A stretch of DNA of 64,000 bases from Chitinophagaceae bacterium (GTDB taxonomy: Bacteria; Bacteroidota; Bacteroidia; Chitinophagales; Chitinophagaceae), in contig CANFHA010000015.1 of assembly GCA_947446645.1 (NCBI GenBank), positions 62,001 to 126,000 of the forward strand, given 5' to 3'. Below are positions 1 to 7,394 of this stretch, piece by piece. The translations under genes were made by a program, and so were the position numbers. The notes beneath the pieces were generated by a model. It was not told the origin of the DNA, ran no database searches, and saw nothing but the letters and a program-made list of their open reading frames with translations. Every line of letters begins with the position of its first letter. Position 1 is the stretch's first letter.

Positions 1-1
1 T

Positions 2-1522
2 AATACGCATACAACTATAATTGGGGGCTATCTGCCCGGTGCAACGTTGCCGGTAGTTGGCCTTTATGCCAATCACCATCCCGACCAACATGAGCTCATT
101 TTCCTGCAGAGTGATCCGGCAAAAATGTATAGCTCGAATGATGGTGGCATATTCTTCACCAACAACGATACTGCTGCCACTGTAGCCTGGACACCACGAA
201 ACAATGGTTACCTGACTACGATGTTTTACTCCTGCGCCATAGACCATGCGACAACAAGCGATATAATAATTGGCGGTGCCCAGGACAATGGTAGCTGGTA
301 TACCAACTCTGCATCGCTTACCGCACCATGGGTAACTCCGCGCGGCGGGGACGGATCTTTCTGCGCGATAGCTGATAACGCCACTGACTTCTATTTTAGC
401 CTGCAGCAAGGCAAAATGTGGCGTACAAAACTTAACGCATCGGGTGGTGTAGACAGCTCAGCACGTATAGATCCGATTGGTGGATTTGGCTACCTGTTTG
501 TAAACCCGTTTGTAATAGATCCGAATAACAATAACATTATGTACCTGGCAGCGGGAAGATGCCTGTGGCGTAACAATAATCTTTCGGGCATACCCCTGGT
601 AAATAACTGGGATAGCATAACTACGAACTGGGTCAAGTTTACCGATTCGCTGCCGGCAGCGGGCACGCAGATAACCGCTATTGCAGCGTGCAAGACACCG
701 GCAAACCGTGTATACTACGGATCGTCCTACAAACGCCTTTACCGCATAGAAAATGCAAACGTAGGTACACCTTCGCGGGTAGATATAACTTCGTCACTTT
801 TCCCGGGCGGAAGCAACATTTCCTGCGTAGCTGTAGACCCATCTAACGGGGACAACCTGCTGGTGGTGTTTTCCAACTATGGGTCTTATAGCTTATTCTA
901 CTCTACAGATGCCGGCGCCACCTTTAAGAAAGTGGGCGGTAACCTGGAGGAGCACCCCAGTGGCGGTGGTAACGGACCATCCATACGCTGGGCAACCATA
1001 ATACCACTGGCGGATGGTACTGTGTACCTGGTAGGGACAAGCGTGGGCTTGTTTGCTACGACTCACCTGCATACTGAAGCAGACTCTACCGTATGGGTGC
1101 AACAGGGGTCTACGACGATAGGATCGTCTGTAGTGAACATGATAGACTACAGGGCAACCGACGGGCTGGTAGTGATAGCAACCCACTCAGCCGGCATGTT
1201 CTCCACGCATATAAACAGCATAGCAGATGTATCTACGGCTACGCCGACTGTGAACAACCATTTCGACCTGGATTTCAACAACTTCCCGAATCCATTTACC
1301 AATACTACTACCATAAGGTTTAGCCTTAAAGAAAGCAGCAATGTGACCCTGAAAGTGTATGACGGGCAGGGACGACTTGTGAAAATACTGGCCAACGGAC
1401 CTATGAATGCCGGCGAACAAAACTTCACCTTTGAGCCTAGTATACTATCAGCAGGTGTGTATTACTGCACGCTGACTGCTGATGGATATACGGAAACGAG
1501 AAAACTGATGTTGCTGAGATAG
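2..1522 (+). CDS. T9SS type A sorting domain protein, beta-propeller type (5' partial)
   Basis: The reading frame is open from base 2 with no stop upstream, so the gene begins outside the window; the TTG at 47 is only an internal codon. The visible 506 residues look like a BNR/sortilin-type propeller: repeated short segments such as YSSNDGGIFF, FYSTDAGATF and GTSVGLFAT, which in this family form blades of extracellular enzymes or adhesins. The last ~80 residues are a typical type A T9SS sorting domain, starting at FPNPF and running through VTLKVYDGQGRLV to a GVYYCTL-like strand and a basic KLMLLR end. The protein is therefore expected to be exported across the outer membrane by the T9SS (SprA is encoded in this window) and anchored or released there. 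Catalytic function cannot be read from the visible part. Confidence 0.85.
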   Translation, partial: NTHTTIIGGYLPGATLPVVGLYANHHPDQHELIFLQSDPAKMYSSNDGGIFFTNNDTAATVAWTPRNNGYLTTMFYSCAIDHATTSDIIIGGAQDNGSWYTNSASLTAPWVTPRGGDGSFCAIADNATDFYFSLQQGKMWRTKLNASGGVDSSARIDPIGGFGYLFVNPFVIDPNNNNIMYLAAGRCLWRNNNLSGIPLVNNWDSITTNWVKFTDSLPAAGTQITAIAACKTPANRVYYGSSYKRLYRIENANVGTPSRVDITSSLFPGGSNISCVAVDPSNGDNLLVVFSNYGSYSLFYSTDAGATFKKVGGNLEEHPSGGGNGPSIRWATIIPLADGTVYLVGTSVGLFATTHLHTEADSTVWVQQGSTTIGSSVVNMIDYRATDGLVVIATHSAGMFSTHINSIADVSTATPTVNNHFDLDFNNFPNPFTNTTTIRFSLKESSNVTLKVYDGQGRLVKILANGPMNAGEQNFTFEPSILSAGVYYCTLTADGYTETRKLMLLR

Positions 1523-1677
1523 ACCAGAGAAGCGAAATTTGCACATGTTGTGATTGACTATTAGCGATTTATGTGTTGAAAATTGCGGATTTTTGCGGGA
1601 GAATTTCCGGTTGTTGCAAACAACTGGAATTGCGGGATCTCTTCCGGTTTTTGCTTTGCTATTTTTAGTGCCTTTTT

Positions 1678-1842
1678 CAAAATGCCCCATTTCCCTGGAA
1701 AAATAAAAACAGCGATATGGGGCATTTTGTTTTAGCATGCGCCAGCATATTTTTCATAATTTCAACACTTTAGGTGCTATATCAGCAATTTATAAAATTC
1801 CCCATTACACCCCACTCTTTCCCGATTGTTACGCTGTGTGAA
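1678..1842. repeat. Dispersed intergenic repeat family A, copy 1 (diverged)
   Basis: The 506-bp spacer 1523-2028 has no convincing gene. It holds a diverged copy of a ~170-bp repeat also found at 4357-4526 and 9751-9922. The shared core is ATATGGGGCATTTT, followed ~80 bases later by an A/T-rich stretch running into TTCCCATTA and CCCCACT. In this copy AAATGCCCCAT (1679-1689) and ATGGGGCATTT (1717-1727) are inverted and can pair as an 11-bp stem. The rest of the spacer is unremarkable. Confidence 0.55.
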
Positions 1843-2028
1843 CGGGAATTTAAGAATATCCGGAATTGCGGCAGTTTATCATTTTCATCCCCCATACCCC
1901 AGGGGTGTCCCGGTGTTGTAAGATCGCTTTGCACTATTCTTCGCGTGAGGCTACGCTATTGGGCACAGCCGGGGGTGGCTTCACACATTGAATTCAGCAA
2001 ATATCGTTGCCAGCGGCTGCTAATAAGT

Positions 2029-3212
2029 CTAGTTAACTGAGTACAAAATATTAGACCAGTTATAGTAGTAAGTAGGTGCATTTACCAGCAAGTCATAGTC
2101 ATAGATACCATTCCACTCTCCACCGCTGGGCGATGTTGCACTTCCGTCAGCATTGGTATCGCCGCCGTGTGCATCATCCTTATAGCTTGTGAAGTACACG
2201 CCGGGCAGGTTGTACCCCACTATTTGCGAGATAGAGCTTTTGATCCAGATACCGGGGCCCTTTTCTGTGGCGCTGGCTGTGGCTACGAACTTAATGATGA
2301 CACCCTGCCCCAAGGTAAAAGTAACGGGCAGATTGTTTGAAATAAGTTGCATGGATTGGGTTTGATAGTAAGCGAATACAACGAATGGCACTTCGTTTTC
2401 CAGCCAGGCAATATTGGTATTGGTCAGCGTACCCAGGTTAGGGTCTATAAAGATGCCCTGGTAAGTATTTTTTTGCGAGGCATTGTCGGGGTTGTGAAAT
2501 ATGTTGCTGCTGTCAATGCTCATGCCGCTGTTCATGGACAGTGGTTTTACGTTGTCATACATTACGTTGTTTGTAAAGCTTGCCCTCAGCACATTATCTG
2601 CATAGGCTACCACACCACGACCTGAAATAGTGGTAGAACCCTTGCAGTGTGCAAATGTGCAATGATCAAAATTGTTGTCGTTGCCGGTGATCTCAAAAAG
2701 AGCATCATCGGACCCACTACCATTATACAAGAACTTGCAATAGTTGAAGTTGCTGCCATCGCCATCGAGCACAATATAAGACCAGTTGCCCAAGGAAGGT
2801 GTGCTACCGGCGCAGTCGCCATTGCTATCGCCGCCCGGGCTGTCGTCTTTCTCAGAAGTAAAAATGATGGGGTTAGCACTTGTACCATTGGCTATAACCT
2901 TACCACCCGCGCTAACGATCCAGATAGCTGCACCTATTGTCTTTGGGAATTTTAAAACTGCCCCTGCTTCAATGGTTAAGGTTGAGCTTATACTATATTG
3001 GTTGGAACCATTAAAATAATACACATTGCCAGCCTTAAGGGTTACCGGCTTGCTGAAGTCAAATGTATCGGAGACCACTACTACGGGCATCAGTTTGTCG
3101 CAAGCAGTTTTTTGTGGCGTGCTGTTATCATTTTTTTACAACCGGGAGCCAGTAAAAAGACGCCTAGAAGCAGCATAGTGGCCCTTGCAATATTTTTTAA
3201 TTGACCCAGCAT
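2029..3212 (-). pseudogene. Right-handed beta-helix-like lipoprotein, frameshifted in an A7 tract
   Basis: The long frame (353 residues from an internal ATG at 3090) has no export signal, but a second frame just upstream starts at 3212 with MLGQLKNIARATMLLL, a hydrophobic core and a lipobox LAPGC followed by KK. The two frames meet at a run of seven A on the coding strand (T7 at 3131-3137). Adding one A gives a continuous ...GCKKNDNSTPQKTACDKL-MPVVVV... lipoprotein of about 394 residues. The body contains repeated SANPIIFTSEKDD, GDSNGD and NNFDHCTFAHC-type segments, as in parallel beta-helix surface proteins. As sequenced the product would stop shortly after the lipobox. This is a true mutation, a phase-variable tract, or a base-calling error in a homopolymer. 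Confidence 0.7.
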
Positions 3213-3326
3213 AGCAAGTAGTTATTTTACTCAAAAGTACCCATATAATTGTCAATATCAAAACAGCAATTGCACATACACTGTTGATTACCAACATTTA
3301 AAGAATTAATGTAAGTGCACAGTACG

Positions 3327-3881
3327 TTACTGCTTCACGTAGCGCAGGGCAACGCAACCTGATTTAAAGGTCTTTGTGCTAACGAGCTTTAGCTGAAGAC
3401 TGCCTTGCAGGTCAGTGCCCTGGAGTAGCCGCGTTCTCGCCCCTGCCAGGATGGGGTGAACCATGAAGTGATATTCATCGACCAGGCCAAGCTCCATGAG
3501 CTGCGAGGGAATGGATACACCACTGGTGAGCATGTTATCGCCTTTTTCCTGTTTCAATCGGAGTATCTCCTCTTTAAGGTTTTTATTTACTACCCTCGTA
3601 TTACCTTCTTCAGTGGCGCCCGATGACTTTGAGAAAACAACCTTGCCGATGGAGTCGAACGCACGGGCAAATTCGTTTTCTGCTTTGTCGCCGGAATTGT
3701 GCTTTGCCATATCGGGCCAGAAGGGGACCATGAGTTCGTAGGTTTTACGGCCATATATGAGTAGGCCTGCATCCTGCGTAAGCTGGGTAAAATAGTTCAG
3801 CACTTCTTCATCCGGGTTAAATTTGGTGTGGTCGCAGCAGCCATCGAGGGAGATGTTGATAGCGAAGATTAGTTTTCTCAT
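3327..3881 (-). CDS. Dihydrofolate reductase family protein (RibD C-terminal domain)
   Basis: This 184-residue protein matches the small stand-alone RibD-C/DHFR-like reductases common in Bacteroidota. It starts MRKLIFAINISLDGCCDH, the usual strand followed by a substrate-loop SLDG motif, and has LLIYGRKTYELMVPFWP (cofactor-binding helix region), VVFSKS, LTSGVSIPSQLMELGLVDEYHFMVHPILAG and a final SGCVALRY strand. Family members bind NADPH and reduce pterin-like or pyrimidine-like substrates, but most have no proven substrate. The length equals the family norm. It is a single gene on the minus strand, convergent with nothing, and stands between the broken lipoprotein and a repeat-filled spacer. 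No signal peptide, so cytoplasmic. Confidence 0.88.
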   Translation of the reverse strand: MRKLIFAINISLDGCCDHTKFNPDEEVLNYFTQLTQDAGLLIYGRKTYELMVPFWPDMAKHNSGDKAENEFARAFDSIGKVVFSKSSGATEEGNTRVVNKNLKEEILRLKQEKGDNMLTSGVSIPSQLMELGLVDEYHFMVHPILAGARTRLLQGTDLQGSLQLKLVSTKTFKSGCVALRYVKQ

Positions 3882-4026
3882 GTTGATTGGTGTTAGTTTT
3901 GGTACACTTCAAATTTATTGCATTTCTTTTCAAGTTATTTTGGCAGCTAGCGGTAAAGAATTTATTTGAATCAGTTGGACATTAATAACATACTGAGTCA
4001 GGTCCGTGCCTCCTTCTGTCATTACC

Positions 4027-4060
4027 TTACTTTCTTTTTACTTCGCCAAAAAGAAAGTAA
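4027..4060. repeat. Inverted repeat, 13-bp perfect arms
   Basis: TTACTTTCTTTTT (4027-4039) and its reverse complement (4048-4060) enclose an 8-base loop. An AAGAAAGTAACAAAG-rich motif next to a purine-rich stretch is a familiar sight in Bacteroidota spacers. It opens a 1.2-kb gene-free stretch (3882-5092) that otherwise consists of the dispersed repeats listed below; I see no gene in it. Confidence 0.6.
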
Positions 4061-4356
4061 CAAAGAAAAAGGCGAGTTTTGGCCAAAGGCTGCGCCGGCC
4101 AAAACATAGCTCTGCGCTGTTATTGCATAGCATCTATCATCGACATGGCGCGAACATTCTGCCTATCATTACTTCTATTAAGCTAATCAATCGTATCAAC
4201 GTCATACTGCTAATTACGTTGCAGAATTCGTATCTACGGCATTCTTAAGGCGCCATCATATGCTCAACTTCATCCCTTCTATCATCTATCCGATTACCGT
4301 ATATTTTAATTATAACCGGTAAAATTTTAATTCCCTTCCGTTATTTTGCTAAGGAA

Positions 4357-4526
4357 AGAAAATGCCCACTTCTGATCAAATAAAAAACCGAGCAATATGG
4401 GGCATTTTATTTTGCGGCAATTTCGCTGTAAGGCTTCAGGGTCAATTGTTTCGGCCATGTTATTAGGATATTTTCAAATTTCCCATAATGCCCCATTTTT
4501 CCCCGTGTGGGGCATTCCTGCCCGAT
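4357..4526. repeat. Dispersed intergenic repeat family A, copy 2
   Basis: This copy pairs closely with the one at 9751-9922. Shared blocks in order are GATCAAATA, ATATGGGGCATTTTATTTT, ATGTTATTAGGATATTT, AAATTTCCCAT, TTTTCCCCGTGTG, GGCAT and CTGCC. AATGCCCCA and TGGGGCATT near the right end form a short stem. No conserved reading frame runs through the copies, so it behaves as a noncoding repeat. Confidence 0.75.
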
Positions 4527-4538
4527 CTATTTTCTCTC

Positions 4539-4576
4539 AATCACGGATCAATTGGGGCGCAAATTTCGCGGATTCT
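4539..4576. repeat. Short dispersed repeat family C, copy 1
   Basis: A ~38-bp element with the pattern TCACGGAT - AATTGGGGCGCAAATTTC - GCGGATTC. A second copy lies at 5719-5757 with the same spacing. The type is a direct duplication of CACGGATT-like words around a short core. Confidence 0.55.
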
Positions 4577-4721
4577 TGCTTTTAGTTGAGGGCAAGGAAT
4601 GATGATATCCAAACCTGGCGGAGAAACAAAAAGTTCTTATTGCGGCACAAAGGTATGACCGGGATTGATCGCCTCCAACACGTTTTGCTTATAGGTCGAT
4701 TGTGGATAGAATGGGGTCCGA

Positions 4722-4911
4722 GTTGCTGATTAAACCACAAACTTACTCGCCAGCCAGAGACTAGCATCCACCCCTGAAGACAGGGATAACCTACGTCCAA
4801 CTACATTTTTTATCTTGGAGAACACCAGGGCTACTGGGGGGCTCTTCAGTAAGATTCATCAATCCTGCGCGAGGCTGTTGGTCAGAAAATAAGACCAACA
4901 GCGGCGGAAAA
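4722..4911. repeat. Dispersed structured repeat family B, full-length copy 1
   Basis: This ~190-bp element is nearly collinear with the copy at 16817-17010. Order: GTTGCTGATTA, a CTCGCCAG..AGAGACT..GC hairpin region, a TATCTTGGAGAACAC block, TCTTCAGTAAGATTCATCAA, CCTGCGCG, then GCTGTTGGTC - AGAAAATAA - GACCAACAGC with a GGCGGAAAA tail. The right hairpin is intact; the left hairpin arms carry two mismatches. No reading frame is shared. Confidence 0.8.
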
Positions 4912-4949
4912 TTGCGTTGCGTATTGTTGACAATTGGAGAATCGACTCA

Positions 4950-5042
4950 ACAGTCAGAGACTGGCTTTCATAGGCAAGCAGGCACAGCCTATGCCTAACA
5001 ACTGTTTTTTTTACAACGGGAACACTACAGCCAACTGGGGAA
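4950..5042. repeat. Repeat family B, partial copy
   Basis: Starts inside the left hairpin (CAGTC-AGA-GACTG, then GCTTTC), carries the AGGCACAGCCTATGCCTAAC block and ends at CCAACTGGGG, where the full copies read CAACTGGGGAG. The right third with the long hairpin is missing. It ends about 50 bp before the DUF433 gene. Confidence 0.65.
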
Positions 5043-5092
5043 AAGCGCTGCCAACTAAGATTTATGTACTAAGAAAATCATAACTTTATAAG

Positions 5093-5332
5093 ATGAATAT
5101 TGAGTCATTAGTGACATATGATAAGGATATCCTGGGCGGGCAACAGGTTTTCGCGGGAACGCGTGTACCTATCGAAACTCTTTTTGACCATCTCGAAGCA
5201 GGCGTTCCACTTGACGAATTTTTAGCCGACTTTCCTACTGTATCGAAGGAGCAAGCCATTGCCATACTAGATATTGCAAATAAAGTAATGACCTCGAAAA
5301 ACCTTCAGCAACTTTATGCGGCTGTTGCTTGA
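5093..5332 (+). CDS. DUF433 domain protein, putative antitoxin
   Basis: This 79-residue protein is a textbook DUF433 member: an N-terminal ITYDKDILGGQQVFAGTRVP-type strand pair, then TLFDHLEAGVPLDEFLADFPTVSKEQAIAILD, a helix-turn-helix-like bundle. DUF433 proteins sit in front of DUF5615 PIN-like genes and are regarded as their antitoxins/DNA-binding partners (established for related VapB-like systems, inferred here). Its 3' end overlaps the next gene by 17 bp, so translation is probably coupled. The pair is embedded between repeat copies, which suggests a mobile or recently gained module. Confidence 0.88.
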   Translation: MNIESLVTYDKDILGGQQVFAGTRVPIETLFDHLEAGVPLDEFLADFPTVSKEQAIAILDIANKVMTSKNLQQLYAAVA

Positions 5333-5645
5333 TGAAAATCTGCCGAAACGGCTAAAGAATGATTTTCCCGGTCATGAAGTTTTTATTGTGCGTGATAAAG
5401 GATGGAACGGCATTAAAAATGGCGAGTTGCTTCGCCTGATGGTTGCGAATGGATTTGATGCCTTACTAACATTCGATAAAAACTTACAACACCAGCAAAA
5501 TTTCTCGAAATATACGATAACTGTGTTTGTATTAAATGCACCAATCAATACATACGGTGAACTGGCTAAGCTATCTTCAAAGATCAATGAGTATTTGGGC
5601 CAGAATAATATTCCTGCCGGGCCAATATTGATAAAAAGTGATTAG
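5316..5645 (+). CDS. DUF5615 PIN-like protein, putative toxin
   Basis: A 109-residue protein starting MRLLLDENLPKRLKNDF, with an acidic DEN near the N-terminus, the VRDKGWNGIKNGELLRLM segment and ALLTFDKNLQHQQN. These are the conserved acidic clusters of PIN-like nucleases (D6/E7, D in TFDKN). Family members are thought to be RNA-cleaving toxins paired with DUF433 antitoxins. The start ATG at 5316 lies inside the antitoxin gene. All expected acidic positions are present, so it looks intact. Activity is inferred, not shown. Confidence 0.85.
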   Translation: MRLLLDENLPKRLKNDFPGHEVFIVRDKGWNGIKNGELLRLMVANGFDALLTFDKNLQHQQNFSKYTITVFVLNAPINTYGELAKLSSKINEYLGQNNIPAGPILIKSD

Positions 5646-5718
5646 GTAGCGGGGGAATACTGTTACGGACTATTTAATTCACCAGGGCGTACGCAGAGTA
5701 TGACCAACGGCATTGTCT

Positions 5719-5757
5719 GATTCACGGATGAATGGGACTGCACGAATTTCACGGATT
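5719..5757. repeat. Short dispersed repeat family C, copy 2
   Basis: Pattern TTCACGGAT - GAATGGGACTGCACGAATTTC - ACGGATTC, matching the copy at 4539-4576. It lies in the 317-bp spacer 5646-5962 with a partial family B copy; no gene is seen there. Confidence 0.55.
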
Positions 5758-5803
5758 CCCTTGGGAACATTTGGAAGAACGTGGCGAATTTGTTTTGTGG
5801 CCA

Positions 5804-5899
5804 TATTCGCCAGTCAGAGACTGGCCTCCACCCAGGACGTAGTCGCTGCTTACGACCAACGACTATATTTTATCTTGGAGAAGACTACGGACAGCTGAG
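5804..5899. repeat. Repeat family B, partial copy (left half)
   Basis: Has the perfect hairpin GCCAGTC-AGA-GACTGGC, then CTCCACCCAGGACGTAG, a TACGACCAACGACTA block and TATCTTGGAGAA, ending near GGACAGCTGAGG. The right half with the long hairpin is absent. Confidence 0.7.
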
Positions 5900-5962
5900 G
5901 CGTATGCTCCAATTCCATTTTATTGGTAACACCAAGATAAAGCGCCTTTTTTGCTCCTCAGC

Positions 5963-7102
5963 TTATTCTACAAATGCTGTAAGCGTCTTTCTATTATAGC
6001 GGTACAAGCCCATGTCTTTAGTGCCAAACCATATGTTGCCTGCATCATCCTCTATCATTGTCCACAGTCTGTTATTTTTCAATTCTCTTGTTGGGAAAGG
6101 AATTAATGACTTGCCGTCATACCTGGTGACAAGCCCGCCATTATCAGTCATTTTTCCTAAGCTGCCTATCCATATGTTTCCTCCTTTATCTTCGAGCAGG
6201 CAGCTTGCATTATCGAGCAAGCCATCCTTTTCATTAAAGTTGGTAAACGTCCTACCATCGTACCTGTAAACGCCATTGTCCCTTGTAGCCAACCATATAT
6301 CGCCTGCTCTGTCTTGCAGCATGTAAAAAATATGTACAGCCGACAGATTACCTACTTTTCACTTACTGATCGATTTCCCATCGTAGCATTTCAGGCCAGC
6401 AATCTTCGAGCCAGCTGTAGTAAACCAGATACGGCCATCTTTGTCTTCCATTATGTATTGTATCAGCCCACTATGCGCGGCGGCATTATATTGCAAGCTA
6501 TCATTGGATACGATCTTCCATGCATTATCAACATACCGGAAATTAGTGAAGGCCGCACCGTCATATCGCCACAAACCACAGGCTTCTGTGCCAAACCATA
6601 CATTTCCCTTCTTATCAACGGCCATGCAATAGACCGGCAACACACCCGCAACACAGTCATGATCATTTCCCAGCCCGGCCATTCCACCCTCCACTGTTGT
6701 ATTCCAATATTTCGCTCCCGGAATGTCAACGCTTTTAAATATACTTCCTTCGCTGCGAAACAATCCGCTATCAGTCCCGACCCATATGTATCCTGCACGG
6801 TCTTCTATAACGCTATATACGGCTGTAACGGGCAATCCCTCTTTTTCTGAAAAATGAGTAAACGACGTTCCATCATACCGGTACAAGCCCGCACTCGTGG
6901 TGCCAAACCAGAGATTGCCCGCTCTGTCTTTCATGGAGCATCTGAACATGCCATGTACATCGGAGCCCGGTGGTATAATAATTTTTGTTTGCTTCCCTGA
7001 AAGTAGTTTATCAGCCGTTTCACCTTGTCCGTTACAGGATGTTGTGCAGATAAGCAACAAGAACATATACCGAGGCAATCGGTGTAAGTAATATGTATTC
7101 AT
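5963..7102 (-). pseudogene. Two-component-regulator-type propeller lipoprotein with an in-frame TGA
   Basis: Two open stretches (7102-6359 and 6358-5963) lie in the same frame and are separated only by a TGA at 6359-6361. Together they give about 378 residues: a lipoprotein signal MNTYYLHRLPRYMFLLLIC with lipobox CTTSC, then repeated MKDRAGNLWFGTTSAGLYRYDG / FSEKEGL blades of the reg_prop type. The frame before and after the stop continues one blade (CYDGKSISK, stop, then a segment leading into MLQDRAGDIW), so a former sense codon is likely. Such propellers normally form the sensor of hybrid kinases or free surface proteins; no kinase follows. ATG at 7102 is preferred over the upstream one because it gives a proper signal peptide. 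Confidence 0.75.
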
Positions 7103-7328
7103 AATCTGCATTTTTGGGTGTACGACAATATTCGCATTCAAATGTACGACAATCTTCGTAATTAGGAATATCACTCGTTATATCAGTGCTACTGCACACG
7201 AAATGGCCCACTATTTAACAGACAATACAAATAAAAAGCGAAGCAAAAAAAGCAGAAATCCAGTTGGAATTTATGAATGAGCGTTTTGCCAACTCCCTCA
7301 TCGTTGCAGACTCTGCTCATCGTGTTAT

Positions 7329-7380
7329 CTGTCCTGCACGAGGCTGTTGTTCAGAAGATAAGACCAACAGCGGCAGAAAT
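7329..7380. repeat. Repeat family B, right-end fragment
   Basis: Contains TCCTGCACGAGGCTGTTG, then TTCAGAAGATAAGACCAACAG and CGGCAGAAA: the right terminal hairpin region of family B. The left arm carries a G-to-T change that is not compensated, so the stem is weakened. It sits 14 bp beyond the stop of the CotH gene, where it could act as a 3' stem-loop. Confidence 0.65.
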
Positions 7381-7394
7381 CTTCACCAACATAA

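Noticed and set aside
4006-4248. 80-codon frame with a KKKVTKKKASFGQ segment
   Set aside because: This Lys-rich word arises from a purine-rich spacer motif and the 13-bp inverted repeat; the remainder is not protein-like.
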